This document shows, one piece after another, positions 1 through 11,344 of a stretch of 64,000 bases of DNA (position 1 is the first letter of the stretch; every line of letters starts with the position of its first letter). This stretch comes from Dermanyssus gallinae (Eukaryota > Arthropoda > Arachnida > Mesostigmata > Dermanyssidae). The translations under genes and the position numbers were made by a program. The notes beneath the pieces were generated by a model that was not told where the DNA came from, ran no database searches, and saw only the letters and a program-made list of their open reading frames with translations. The DNA lies in the NCBI GenBank assembly GCA_003439945.1, contig QVRM01001126.1, forward strand, positions 729,067 to 793,066, read 5' to 3'.

Positions 1-1
1 C

Positions 2-847
2 AAGCGCATTATCTCTATGATAGAGGCGTTCCTTGTCTCGAAGGGACTTGAGATAAACACCAGGAAGACCAAAGCCATGAAATTCAGGCGTGGAGGTCGA
101 TTGGCTGCCAGAGACGTTATACGTTGCTGCGGCCAACTATTGGAGTTTGTTAACTCCTTCCAGTATCTTGGCCTTCGGGTTCATTATACGGGAACTTCGT
201 TCACAGCGCATGTAAACGAAACAGTACGGAAGGCACTTGTCTCTCTTTACGGGGAAGTAGGCAATGTCCGAAGACTGTCCGTTCTATCAGCAGTGAGGCT
301 CTTCATGCTTAAGATTGTTCCGGGGTTGATGTACGGTCTTGACAGGGTGTGGAACCACCTCACGCTGGCGAATTTTAACCAGCTTGAAGGGTGTTTTTCA
401 TTATATATGAAGCGAGTGTTCTGCTTGCCTATCCGAGCCAGGAGCCGCTTTGTGTATCTCATGTCAAGTTGCCCACCGGCTGCTGAAACAGTCCGACTAA
501 GGCTGAAGATGCCGCGTACAGTACCTTACGAATGTTTTATTTCGGAGTGGGAAGCTAAAGTCGAACAGGCCAGACGGGAGGTCGGTGGTTTGGACGTTTT
601 CAATGCCTTGCACCTTTGGTCTGGTCCTGCATGTGACAATCGCCACGTATACACCAGGTACATAGTGCATGGTTATCACTACCTGGTATGTTCAAACGCA
701 ACCTTTCACGAGGAGTACGAGTTGTGCACCTGCCGGTTCTGCCTACAGAGGTGTGCCAAGTACCATGCAGTGGAATGCACAGCGCTGGACCGAAAATCGC
801 TGCACTACTTTTCTCGTCGGAAACGTGAAGAAGATAGAGCAACATGA
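2..847 (+). CDS. Non-LTR retrotransposon RT, C-terminal part (family 1, copy 1; cut by window edge)
   Basis: The frame is open from base 2 to the TGA at 845-847, so it continues to the left of the window. What remains follows the catalytic RT motifs. It starts at the segment before KTKAMKFRRGG (motif D), runs through the thumb and connector, and ends in a zinc-finger-like cluster CRFCLQRCAKYHAVEC (C-x2-C-x7-H-x3-C). It aligns along its whole length with the C-terminal third of the 747-codon ORF at 23,897-26,140, at roughly 58% residue identity by eye, so the two belong to one family but different subfamilies. There is no frameshift or internal stop, so this copy is either young or recently active. 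In the family, RT copies the element's RNA at a nicked chromosomal target in the nucleus. The clade is not resolved. Confidence 0.85.
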   Translation, partial: KRIISMIEAFLVSKGLEINTRKTKAMKFRRGGRLAARDVIRCCGQLLEFVNSFQYLGLRVHYTGTSFTAHVNETVRKALVSLYGEVGNVRRLSVLSAVRLFMLKIVPGLMYGLDRVWNHLTLANFNQLEGCFSLYMKRVFCLPIRARSRFVYLMSSCPPAAETVRLRLKMPRTVPYECFISEWEAKVEQARREVGGLDVFNALHLWSGPACDNRHVYTRYIVHGYHYLVCSNATFHEEYELCTCRFCLQRCAKYHAVECTALDRKSLHYFSRRKREEDRAT

Positions 848-888
848 AGAAACATTTTTGAAATGTATATTATACTCAATTTGAGTGA

Positions 889-894
889 AATAAA
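889..894 (+). promoter_or_regulatory. Candidate poly(A) signal of retrotransposon copy 1
   Basis: AATAAA lies 42 bp after the RT stop codon, inside a short 3' UTR. The same TTTGAGT-N-AATAAACA neighbourhood is found, reverse-complemented, near 30,607-30,630 at the end of copy 3. It therefore looks like the conserved 3' end of the element family. Confidence 0.5.
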
Positions 895-910
895 CATAAT
901 TGTTATTGTA

Positions 911-1628
911 ATTGTCCCCACTTTAGGTATATAAAATATGACCTTTTAAAACGCAGATTTACGCTTAGCACAACTAAACGACAGTATTTTGGCAGAGTAT
1001 CGTTTATCTAGAAGATTACGATCTACATACATATTTTTTCATGTCTTATGATTCGGAGCATGAAAATGTATAAACAGCAGACTGCGCAACGGTAAAGCAC
1101 AGCATTATCCCATATTACACAAGTATTTTAGTATGGGCCCAATGTAAAAATCTATATAAGAGGGATACGAAGTGTCAGTCAGTAGTGGTTACATCTGCCT
1201 AAGTGATTTTTCGTAACCGAAGTTTATATATATATATATATTATGCCACCAGGTCACTAAAATAAACATTTGCACTCGGACACTGTGAGCGTTTGCAGCA
1301 ATCATTAAAAACACGATTTGCTCTTGTTGCTCGTCGGGTGTGGTTTTGCTTTGCTATTGGTTTGCTGTCGCTGGTGGCAGCGTTGAGGGCGAGAAACTTT
1401 CGGCCTCGTGTGTCGCCGTGTCGAAGCCATTGAGGTCACGCGACTCGATAGGCCATCGCGTAGGCAGGCCGCGGATTTTCATCATCGATCACCTCGGCTG
1501 GTGGTTTTCGCCTCCAATGACTCTCCACTTTGGCCTGCACTCTACGTCGCCCCTCACCGCTCATCCTTCATCCCGTCCTCCAAGGCAGCGTGTTCCGCTT
1601 CGACGTGCGCCAAATGACAATCGTACCG
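911..1628. other. No recognisable gene
   Basis: This is unique-looking DNA downstream of retrotransposon copy 1, with a short (TA)7-8 tract near 1,226-1,240. Short open frames at 1,340-1,660 are unsupported and run into the CAA repeat. I see no splice-consistent exon here. Confidence 0.5.
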
Positions 1629-2197
1629 TACAACAACAACAACAACAACAACAACAATAACAATAATAACGACAACGACGACGACAACAACAACAATAAC
1701 CACAGCCACTACAAAAACAGCAGCATCAAACACCGACGATGGGGAAGACGACGGCAACAGCAGTAACAATAAAAACAACAACACGAACAACAATATGATT
1801 AGACAAGATCAACAGCCATGATATAAAGCCGATTTTCAGCACTGCATTGAGAAAAAAAGGAAGCAAAAGACAGCAGCAACAACAACAACAACAACGACAA
1901 CAACAGTACCAACAGCAGCACTAACAACGATGATGGCCATCACGTGACAATCTGCAAGTGAATAATACAACAACAACTGCGGAAGCAACAACAACAACTG
2001 CTGAAGCAACAACCACAATAACAACAACATCAACATCGACAACAACAACATCAACATCGACAACAACAACAACATCAACATCGACAACAACAACATCGAC
2101 AACAACAACATCGACAGCAGCAAGAAAAACAACAACATTCATACCGACAGCACCAGTAGCAACAACAAGAACACCGACAGCAACAACCACAACAAGC
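1629..2197. repeat. CAA-rich low-complexity / trinucleotide repeat region
   Basis: Long interrupted runs of CAA with CAG, CGA, CAT and AAT variants. They include a roughly 15-bp sub-repeat (CAACATCGACAACAA) iterated at about 2,030-2,120. The frames translate as poly-Q, poly-N or poly-T on one strand and poly-V or poly-L on the other. This is the signature of a repeat rather than of a gene. Confidence 0.85.
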
Positions 2198-2599
2198 AAA
2201 TCATGGGACGACCTGCTGATGAATAATAACGCAGCGTTATTGACAGTGAGCTCGTCACACCGCGACAGCATGCAATTCATTCATTCGTATGCTTGATATA
2301 TGAATGCACGGGCGAGTTCATGCGGCGATTTTTTTGGGCCACACCAGACGCATAGCCGACGGCACTCTGTCGACTGTAGTCACAGACGTGAGGCGGATCT
2401 CGAGATCGAATTGGCGGCCGGTCGTAGCAAGCTGCGTGTGAGCCAAATGACGCCCGTGATTTATCTCGTTCGCAAACCACATCGCATCGATTCATGGAGT
2501 GTGTTTTGCCCCGATCAACCAACTGACCCGAATTGTATACACATAGGTGGATAACAGTATAGGTGAATACGATATAGATTGATAGATAAATAGATTAGT

Positions 2600-4160
2600 G
2601 GCTGGGTAGTATGAGGCAGAAAGTGCGTACACAGTATGAGCAGCAGTTATGGAGACGTAGGACTTTTGCCCCCCCCCCCTTCGCCCTCATTTCCCCTATT
2701 CTGTTGTTGTGCCGTACGACGGCACAGCACGTCAAAACGAAGACGATGGCCATTCGAGGTCGATAACCAGCGATTTGTATGCAACCTCGTCTGTAGTTTA
2801 ACTCTAGCGTAGCTACCGAAGCACCGCATGTCAGCGTGTTTGTTTTTGTTTTCAATAATAGATGGAGTCACGCTATTTCCCACTCAATTCCGAATCTCTG
2901 CCGTCGTGCAACGGAGAAATGCTGGGTAGATCTAAACAAATAGCACTAACGGCTTTTTGCAGCTGTTACACTAAGACTGTTGACTACTGACAGCCTGTTC
3001 TTTTGAGACATAGTAAGTCTGTTCCATGAAGTGAAGAAAGTAAATTCCATGAAGGCTGGAGTTCTGTAACTCCTTGTAGAAACGCCTTATTCAAAAACGG
3101 TTTAGTCATTGTAAACCTTTTTCGTGGTAAATTAGAGTTAAGTGGCTTAACTCTTGTTTGCCATATATGCGTTTGCTAGTCTTTAAGTCACCAACGTTTG
3201 TCTCTAACCTATATGTAATACGTTACTCTCAAAGCTGTGATCGTTGTGTACACTATACTTGTAAACAATTTAACATTAGAAGGCTACCTCTACCCTCGGC
3301 ACATTATATAGGTTTTTCTTGCGGTCCGGTTACCATACAAGTAATGCATAGTTATAGATGGGCATTACGCATGCTTAAAAGGCTTTACACAATACAATGT
3401 TGGATCCTTGATCACAAGAGCATGGGTCTCCTAATTTGTGCGACGGTTTTTAGGATAATACCATTTATATTTTCGGTACAATTTGGGTTGAGCGAAACAA
3501 TTACCTTCTTTATTATCTTTACTGTGGTATGTGTATGCCTTCTAATTGTGTCTCCCTGTTGCGTGCTCTTATAATGGTTATATGGTTTAAGAAGAATTAA
3601 GAAAAACGGTTGCCCCACCTGCATTTAAGGCAATCGGTAGGTCTGGGCCGCTTATCGAAAGCCTACTGGCAAAACCATCTATTCGTCTAATCACCGTCAC
3701 TGGAGATAGAAGAACAAAACATGTTTGAGGCAGACTTTTTTCCTTTACAAGCAGACAGGAATTACTGCAGCGGTGCCCTGGTCGCTGTTGGCACCAACGT
3801 AATTGGTCCTACGCTTTGAAAGGAGTTGGCTATCCTAAGGAAAATTGCCCCTCCGGCAATTTTATTGATAATAATGAAAACTTACCAAAAAGTCAGTAAT
3901 AGAATATTTTGCCTGTACTACGCACGTTTCTATGACTAGTGATGTTAGTCTTTTCCTTCTCTCTCGCATGTTATGTGCAGCATTAGGACGAGCCACTACC
4001 ACCAATACTACGGCCGGAGCTAATTGGCATGTTATGTAGGGTGTTACGGGCGCGTTCCTTTCAAACGTATATATAGCGTCCAAACGCTACATACCCGTTT
4101 GCTCACTCAAGCCCTCAATGGCTACCGGCTCTTTTGTTGTGTCACGTAGGAAGACGGTAG
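2600..4160. other. No confident gene; one hydrophobic open frame and a 9-bp hairpin
   Basis: A 138-codon frame at 3,158-3,574 (+) has a hydrophobic C-terminal half, but it lacks a good start context and any family resemblance. Frames of that length are expected by chance in a window this size. At 3,841-3,863 there is a perfect 9-bp hairpin (AAAATTGCC, 5-nt loop, GGCAATTTT). A run of ten C occurs near 2,670-2,680. Confidence 0.4.
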
Positions 4161-5250
4161 CGAAAAAGGGAACAACATCCGAACTGTGTATCTTTTGTCT
4201 GTGCATCGGGTTCTGCGTATTGGACGATCCGTCGTCTATCGCGTCCTGTTCTGCAGAGCCCGACCCAAAACAGTGACTCAAGGCTTCGACACGCGAGACG
4301 ATCGGAGATGAAGCGACGCAGGAAGGGCCCGGGCCTCCCCGCAGTAGTGGCCTTTACCGCCATGACGAGTGGGCTTGCCAGTCTATTGGCTACGATCGAT
4401 CAGATTAGGGCTGCATCAGCCCCTGGTTTGGCGCGGCCTGTCCCAGAGACAGACGCACAACAAGAACAACAACAACAACAGAAATACCTTTACGAACCGG
4501 GTGAGCACCCGGCCGCCTCTAGCCCTCGGCGACTCGTAGGATATCTATCTGCCTTCGGTGTGCAAAAGGAGCGAGCAAGAGCTGTAGTTCTAACTCGTTG
4601 AAATCCTCGATTGACTTAAGCGGGTGCAACGAACAAAAAAGTTCGTTAAGGTCTTTGAGCGTCCGGGGGTCTGCTCTGGGAAAAGCTCGGCCATGGTGGC
4701 TCCGGACATTGTGGCTGTTTCGTAGGTGACGCAGGGCGATATGACAGGGCAGCAAGCGGACTTCGACAGCGCTACGAACTACTCGAACGAAACTCGTGAT
4801 TGCTAGAAAGGCTGCAGGAACGAAAAGAGCCCAAGCTGAACTCGAAGACATTGTGGTGGCCGTAGCGGCAGTATGTGAGCAGAGCTGGGCCCGCTGCTAC
4901 ACTAAATGGATTCTCTCAAATGTCAATTTGGCCAATTGAAAGGGCCTATTACGACTGTTCACAAGCGCTATCTTTCCTCTCGTCTCTTTAGCGTCGTAGC
5001 CGTTTTTTCTGGTAGCGGGTCGCGGTGTCAGCGAGTTCAGGGCAGGGCCAGGCCTGAAATGCCTGGCCGGACAGCGAGAATGAATCGGCGAGCGCCTGGG
5101 CTGAGGCAGGGTGAACCTCTCGCCCCCGCGCCCCTCTCCTCACCCCGACGAAAGACGTACGACGGCTGAACAGCGGCGGAAAAGCTCAACGGCTTTCGAC
5201 AACGCTAACGGGAGCGTCGGTCAATCGAATAGGTCAACAGTGTATCATCA
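4160..5250. other. GC-rich island with ambiguous coding potential
   Basis: Base composition shifts to GC-rich and several frames are open on both strands. On the minus strand a 110-codon frame (4,519-4,851) begins with an ATG in good context and a hydrophobic, signal-like N-terminus. A second minus-strand ATG with a near-perfect Kozak context lies within it in another frame. On the plus strand a stretch at about 4,740-4,920 reads as a protein-like frame ending at a GTATGT donor-like site. These frames overlap and cannot all be real. I recognise no family. Confidence 0.35.
4308..4500 (+). CDS. Candidate first coding exon, unknown protein
   Basis: An ATG opens a 64-codon frame: a basic start (MKRRRKGPG), an alanine/serine-rich middle and a glutamine run (DAQQEQQQQQ). 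It ends at CCGG|GTGAGC, a good splice-donor match, leaving phase 1. Codons favour G or C at the third position, but the whole island is GC-rich, so that is weak support. No downstream exon was identified, and minus-strand frames overlap nearby (4,142-4,363 covers its start; 4,519-4,851 lies just downstream). I do not recognise the protein. Confidence 0.3.
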
Positions 5251-5334
5251 TTAGCATCATCATTGGACCTCTATCTACTACGTCTCACTATCAGCCTCGG
5301 CCTCGCCACCATGAGCATGAGGCGCCGGGCTACT

Positions 5335-5403
5335 CGTCTTCTTCGGCTTATTTCCGATCGAACAGCCGATCGGCGTTTGTACTTCTCGCTGAGGTGGCGA
5401 CAC

Positions 5404-5448
<45 letters not shown>

Positions 5449-5484
5449 CTCTTTAGTGAGGTAAATATATATATATATATATAT
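5335..5484. repeat. Dispersed repeat fragment carrying (TA)n, copy a
   Basis: The sequence before the microsatellite (CGGCTTATTTCCGATC, then a short spacer, then GAGGTGG..ACACGTATATA) is matched by 6,463-6,567, where it also leads directly into (TA)n. Two TA tracts lie inside it: 5,405-5,445 and 5,465-5,484. The repeat family therefore carries the microsatellite with it. Confidence 0.6.
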
Positions 5485-5744
5485 TCACTGCTCATCACTC
5501 GTGGTCAAGGCAAAAGGTGCCAGGCTCATGGCAGAGGCGAACGCCAGAAGAAGTCAAAGGATTAATATTAGTAACATTTCTTATTATCGCGCATTTGTTC
5601 ATGCATTATCAATAGCTCTCAAAAGGTTTCAACATGCAATCGTAAGAGTTTTAGAGAAATTTTATCAGCAATAATCTGGTTCACTTCCAAATGCTAACAT
5701 TACAATGGTATATAAATAGCATTGTTAATAAACCCTCGTTTGGT

Positions 5745-5873
5745 GTAGTATACTTAATTACGTTAATAAGAAGCCAACTTGTCGTTGTTGTTACATATAC
5801 TTTATATATATATATATATAAAGTATATGTAACAACAACGTCAAGTTGGCTTCTTACTAACGTAATCAAGTAT

Positions 5874-5878
<5 letters not shown>
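5745..5878. repeat. Near-perfect inverted repeat with (TA)n loop
   Basis: Arms 5,745-5,802 and 5,821-5,878 (58 bp each) are reverse complements with three mismatches. The 18-nt loop is (TA)n. A further (TA)n tract (5,878-5,907) abuts the right arm. It could be a small foldback transposon or a TA-mediated hairpin duplication. No coding capacity. Confidence 0.85.

Positions 5879-5907
<29 letters not shown>
5878..5907. repeat. (TA)n microsatellite
   Basis: An uninterrupted alternating TA tract directly adjoining the inverted repeat. Confidence 0.95.
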
Positions 5908-5909
<2 letters not shown>

Positions 5910-6462
5910 CTGCTTAGCAAAGAATGCCTCTTGTGTAGCCCCTTATAATATACCCACATATTTCCACACGCCTTTATTAGAAATGAACCTTGAAACTTAC
6001 AAGGGCGAATCAGAAGTGATAACATTAAAAAAAGTGGACCACATGGCTAAAGCAACAGCTTTCCCCTAGATGCAAATTTTACCATGGTTCTAAGATTGTT
6101 ATTCTGGTAGCGCACTACCAAAAACGCAGGCAGGCAGTACATTACGAAGACCACGATGACAGCAGCGACAAGAGAAACGTGGTGAATGTGAACCACAAGA
6201 CGCCACAGCTGTCCGTGAGTTGTGGGTACTCATCCCATTATGACACGCCATTTCAATCATCTAGCTTGTAGCCCCTCAAGGCACGATTGCACAATCCGGT
6301 TTTAAAAAAATGCACTGGTTTAACAGGGGAAGAGTGGTAAAACATCTCCAGGCCAGATCGAACAAACCCGAAAGTAAAACGGAAGAAGAAATTCTCAGAT
6401 AATAAGATCTACCAGAAAATAAACCGTTTGTTGGATTTACGGTTAAAGCTTACAGGCGCCAG

Positions 6463-6530
6463 ATATTCGTCGGCTTATTTTCGATCAAACCGCCGACCGA
6501 CGCCAGTGCTCCTTATTGAGGTGAAAACAC

Positions 6531-6567
<37 letters not shown>
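6463..6567. repeat. Dispersed repeat fragment carrying (TA)n, copy b
   Basis: Related to 5,335-5,445, with (TA)n at 6,532-6,567. It sits immediately left of the large foldback element and may be part of it. Confidence 0.55.
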
Positions 6568-6568
<1 letters not shown>

Positions 6569-6592
6569 CGCACACACTGTTCGCGCACCGCT

Positions 6593-7220
6593 CATCGGAA
6601 TGTTGGCTCTATGTCTGTAAATATGCGAGTAATTAGGGTAAAAACACCACCTCCGACTTAGCTTTCATTATGAATCTGAGAGAGTCGACGATATCAGAGT
6701 AAGGACGTGCCTGTTTCTTTCGCAAGCCTTGGCGTTCGGAGACAAACTTCCGTTTTAATTGTCAAATGTCGCTTGTGCTGATACGATCCGAGACGCAAAT
6801 TATATTGTTGACAATACGTCGTGTGCATAGCGTTTACATTCCGAGACACTCTGCAGAATTATGTACTATATATATATATATATATATAGAAGGCAAGCAC
6901 TGTCGAGTGTGCAAGCGTATTGTATATATATTATATATATATATATATATATAGTAAATGAGTTTGCAGAGTAAACGCTATGGACAGGACGTGTTGTCCA
7001 CGTTATAATTTGCGTCCCAGACTGTGTCAGTAGACGCGACATGTGACGATGAACACGGAAGTTTGTCTCCAAACGCCCAGGCTTGTGGCGCGAGAGGAAC
7101 AGGCACGTTCTTCATCCGATATCGTCGATTCCCTCAAATTCTTAATAAAAGCCAAGTCGGGGGTGGTGTTTTCACCCTAATTGCTCGCATACATACAGAC
7201 ATAGCGCCAACATTCCGATG
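6593..7220. repeat. Foldback element (about 270-bp inverted arms, TA-rich centre)
   Basis: The left arm 6,593-6,870 and right arm 6,951-7,220 are imperfect reverse complements, roughly 80-85% by eye. They start with CATCGGAATGTTGGC and end with its complement. The 80-bp centre contains two (TA)n tracts (about 6,867-6,888 and 6,923-6,953). No transposase is encoded, so this resembles a non-autonomous foldback or MITE-like element. No clear target-site duplication was seen. Confidence 0.75.
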
Positions 7221-7401
7221 ACCGCTGCCCGAACATTGTGGGCGTTGTTATTGTGCGAGTCGGGGTGGCTTCTGCTGTTACCCCACAAACGAGCAGAAGC
7301 AATAGTATTAAGACAGCAAGGAAAACAGTCACGTACTGTGCTATTGCTTTTCCCGTAGCTGTTGTACCTGTGCTAGGAACACTGGGCATGGTGCCTAGCA
7401 T
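7177..7401 (-). CDS. Candidate small membrane or secreted protein frame
   Basis: Reading leftward from 7,401, two in-frame ATGs occur; the second (7,387-7,389) has a CACC-ATG context. A single strongly hydrophobic segment (YVTVFLAVLILLLLLVCG) follows, then a threonine-rich stretch. The frame then runs into the right arm of the foldback element, where it stops. A GTAACA donor-like site directly after the hydrophobic segment could instead end an exon there. No family is recognised. The hydrophobic core is suggestive, but a chance frame is possible. Confidence 0.3.
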   Translation of the reverse strand: MLGTMPSVPSTGTTATGKAIAQYVTVFLAVLILLLLLVCGVTAEATPTRTITTPTMFGQRSSECWRYVCMYASN

Positions 7402-7959
7402 AGTTAGCTGTAAGTGCGACTAGATTATGGATTGCATCATGCTGTTTCTAGCTGCTCTTTTGATTTGCCGCAGAAGCATTCCCGGTTAAACGACGCCATG
7501 CGCAATTATTGGCTGACAGACCGGTGGAGTACGATTACTTCGTTTGGGCCGATTCCAGCCCAAGTACCTTTCATACGCCCAGCCAAATCGCCAAAGTTAG
7601 GTTTTTGTTGTGCCTGCATGTATGTGTATATGTGAGTGCATATCCGTAAATATCGCCCCAATGTGCACACTTCTAAGCCAAAGTGTGTGCATTGGGACGC
7701 AGGCAAAATGGGGTTAAGAATGTAAATGAAAACATGTGTTCATAACTAAACAGTTGACGCATTTTTGACATTTTTTTAGACCAATGAAGTATATCAGCAT
7801 TTTGCAACCATGGGTTCAACCACGCCGGTTTCCCCACCTATATTTCGATCTAAAAACCTAATTGCTAAAGTATGAGCCCACAAAAAGCCCCCGGTTTGAG
7901 CTAGATCGTGTGTCAGACCTCGACGTTTTTTCATTTAGTTTCCAACAAAGAGCTAGTTG

Positions 7960-8290
7960 GAGCTCTGGCGCTATGGGCATGCCCAGGCAAATACAACAGT
8001 GAACGGCTCCTTTTATCGCAAGCCCTTTGGCTAAGGTTATTAACCTGTCGCTCACTTTGCGTATCTTTCGTAGACGTCTTAAGGCGTCTTTTGTGGTTCT
8101 GCTACATATAAAAGGAGAGACACCGAAGCACTACCGTCGGGCTAACGTTTAATATCCTTGCTCGATTATGTCTTAAATGTATCTGAGAAGATTGTATCGA
8201 CACTGCATGATCAACACATTGACTCCGCCGGCTGTTCAGTTCGGGGTTCGGCGCAGTCGCTCTATATGGCAATCTATACCAGGATCAGTA
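7960..8290 (+). pseudogene. Decayed non-LTR RT fragment (fingers region)
   Basis: In one frame, from 8,036, the translation reads VINLSLTLRIFRRRLKAS and then a degraded K-G..P-YR block. After two stops comes PPAVQFGVRRSRS. This matches the order of conserved blocks of jockey/CR1-type RTs: the 'INLSL..G.FP..LK.A.V.P..K', 'YRP' and 'QFGFR' blocks. The palm motifs are missing. It is an old fragment in DNA that otherwise shows no gene. Confidence 0.6.
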
Positions 8291-8299
8291 CAAAAGGTC

Positions 8300-9610
8300 T
8301 TAAACCCATCTAAAGGTCCTCCGTAACTTACTGCGGCTTTTAATTGTCCTAATCATCAGTATACTTTACAGATGTTCCAAGTGCTAGAATGCCAAGCAAG
8401 CACAGTATGTAAGTTCACCTATTCGTATCAACCTTCTAGAATCCAGGCAGTGAGGGTTGGAATTGTCGAATCCGTATGGCGATTTGTCGAGACCGGTACC
8501 CTGCAAGTTTCCGTTCTTGCCCTCTCTAATCTCTTTGGTCCCTACTAATTCCTTGCGGGAGGATCACGCCTTGATATATACGTTTAACTACATGCATTAA
8601 CAAGCATAATTAAGTATACTAAAAAAATCTAGAATCTGCGTTAAAATAAAACAAATGAATAAAAAATGTATTTATAAAGGCATTCATGTGTTTAAACTAT
8701 ATGGCTTGGCCATGGGCGAAACGTTTTTTTTCTGTAACTTAGGTATGCGCTGTTTTTCATAACATTGAATTATTTATTGGGTTAATTTAAAAATTCCATC
8801 AAATATATTTAATTCAAATGAAAGGCACTCCTCAAGGTGCTGAATGGTGGTGAACCATGCTTGGCTCGGAAACAACTAGAGCCATGCAGCTAATCAACTA
8901 ACGGCAACTTAGGCACATCAATAAAGAATGTAATTGAACATGCAAGAACATCTGCACATGTGTGAATAATGACAGTGAAACGAATTTAATTTAAAGCGGT
9001 GATGAATGCATCAGCTGTGGCAGCAGCCAATGTATAGGCGAGAAGACCGCGCTTTCAATATTATTGGTGAGAACAATCACACATCGTTAACTAAGGGAAT
9101 TCTAATATCTGCGATTTACATTCGGGCTTAAATCATTATTAAGGATATCGTCTGACCAATGGGAGCTGATAGACCTCTTACAGGTGGCCCACTTGGTAGA
9201 TATATTTAATATTTAAAAACCTATGCAAAAGGATACACGTGTATGTTGTATGTATAAACCCTGTACGAAGTTGGAAGTAAGCAACGTACAACCTGCAGAC
9301 GCATAGAGAACAGAGGAAGTGCAGTCGATTCTAATTTTCCTAAAAGCATTTTTAATTTGTTTAAGACCCAGATTCGGCAAGACATTCGACGCTCCTGCAG
9401 GCCTGTCGTGAGAAATACGGCAGAAGGAAATGAATACGCCCTGTCTCGTTAATTAGGCCAGCAGCCTTCGGCGGAGTTTCGCACCGAGCTATTCCACCAT
9501 ATTGAAGGTTCGTCCGACACTTTTACGACGTACCATCGTACCGCTTTTACTAACATACGTGCACTACAAAGACGCAAACATGAACTATATTTTTCAATCG
9601 GTTAATAAGG
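8300..9610. other. No recognisable gene
   Basis: AT-rich DNA with no open frame of note and no repeat family that I could match within the window. Confidence 0.5.
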
Positions 9611-9859
9611 ATGAATAATGAATTATTATGCACGTTTAAGTAATAATAATAATAATAATAGGCGTCTTACGTACAACATATCTGCTTCGAACAACACCAC
9701 AGTAGCAATGTCGTCTGGGTTTCTGCTTGTTGGTCTCTCTTCTATAAGGGTCTTGTTTCCTTTTGGAGGTACCTGCTTAAGTGACATCTTAATGGTTCGA
9801 AGAGTATGGAGGATACTCCATAAGTTCCCAGCCCTGGTCGTATGTTTTTAAACTGGCGT

Positions 9860-11185
9860 TTTAAACTTGTATGGGGTCATCTAAAGGAAAGTTAACTCCT
9901 TTCCTATTTACGAGTTGTGAACGCGTGTGGGTCAATCTTGCTAGAACTCGTTGGAGTTGTTCTAAACGGTGCCTCCACCATATTTCACTAGCAACGCGAC
10001 ATAACCTTTTATGAGTGGACACTTTGCTTGGGTTGAGTCTGGGAACTGCCTGTGCCCGCGTACCGGAATCTTTGCCTGTCTACATTCTCGTGAAAGACCA
10101 ATTTTTCATCGCCGATTAGCAAAGGGAAAAATGACAGACGCGCATGCGCTCCAGTTTTGAAGCTTGACGTCACTCAGTTTGCGAGGAACCCACTTGCAAA
10201 GCTTAAAACACATTGTTTCTATGCGGCCAGCCTTCTTTTCTATGCGGCTTACTCTACTGTTCATCTATTACCGCAAATATTTCCCTTTCTATTATGCGCA
10301 AAACGGTAACTTTGGTGGAGCGTAGCAGAGTTGCAAAATTTTTCCTACGATGCAATCACAGTTTCTTTCTTTACACAATGTGCATAATGAGACAACTATT
10401 TTCTTACTTCATGCTTTTTGTGCCTACTATAAAAATGTCATGGCCTATTTTGCCCCGCTCAAATGCCATGTAGCCTATACGGAATGAACTTGTCTAACAT
10501 AATATTTTTGCATCTATTGCATGCAACTCCCTGTATCATATAAACAGTGCAGTGTACAGGGTACTATTGAAGGATAACGTTAGTCCTAAATGCACGCAAC
10601 TAAGTGCGGATTTTCACCATTAAAGGCAATAGGCGGAAAAGATCGGCTTACAAGAACCGGCGACAGGGTGTGCTTACTTTAGGAAGATAAATGACCTTCG
10701 AGCGGATCGGTTTCGATTTAATTTAACCCGAATCATCTGACTTACTCAGACTGGGGACAAAGGCTGTGATTCAGTGAAGTCTCGGATGTCCGGCCGTTGG
10801 AGAGATTCCGTCAGCTATAAGGAAATACTGTGCCAAGCTACTCCGGCTCCGTGACACGGCGTTGGTCCAGCTTTCCAGGGTTGAGCGATTCGAAGCGACT
10901 ACAAATATAGCGTTTCTGCCAAAATCACAGCCGGCTTTTTCTGCTAAGCGAAATACTAGCGTTTAGCAGCATATATTTAAGTAACCGTATCTTAACACAG
11001 ATTAACCACGACAAATTATTTGATCAGATTTTGCAGAGACTTAGAAACAAACTAAGTTATTTCAATAAAAGGTGATATTAACCCTCCTTGATCATAGCTT
11101 AAAGAACGGCGACTTTGTAAACAGTTAATGAGAACCAGGTTTAGGGCATTGCGCAACTACTTTATTTTTCCAAACCAAGTTTCGA
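9860..11185. other. No recognisable gene
   Basis: Mixed-composition DNA. The 86-codon frame at 10,213-10,473 (+) is unsupported. A T(16) run lies near 11,195-11,210, just before the RT relic. Confidence 0.5.
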
Positions 11186-11344
11186 TGACTTGAATTTTTT
11201 TTTTTTTTTTAGTATGCGTCACCTCGAAGCAAGAGGATTTCAAAAATGTGTACAACATGTAATTATGAATTATGTATATCTATATAGTGCCCCCGTACAA
11301 CATTTTTGGATTGTAGTAATAAAAAAGGAATTGATAAACAGAAC

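Noticed and set aside
1836..2296. Poly-T/poly-Q and poly-V/poly-L frames on opposite strands
   Set aside because: Low-complexity CAA repeat translated on both strands; no flanking exon signals.
5263..5565. Frames full of IYIYIY (also 5,691-6,025, 6,766-7,072, 11,997-12,209, 19,015-19,561 and others)
   Set aside because: They are translated (TA)n tracts with short random flanks, open only because TA repeats lack stops in those frames.
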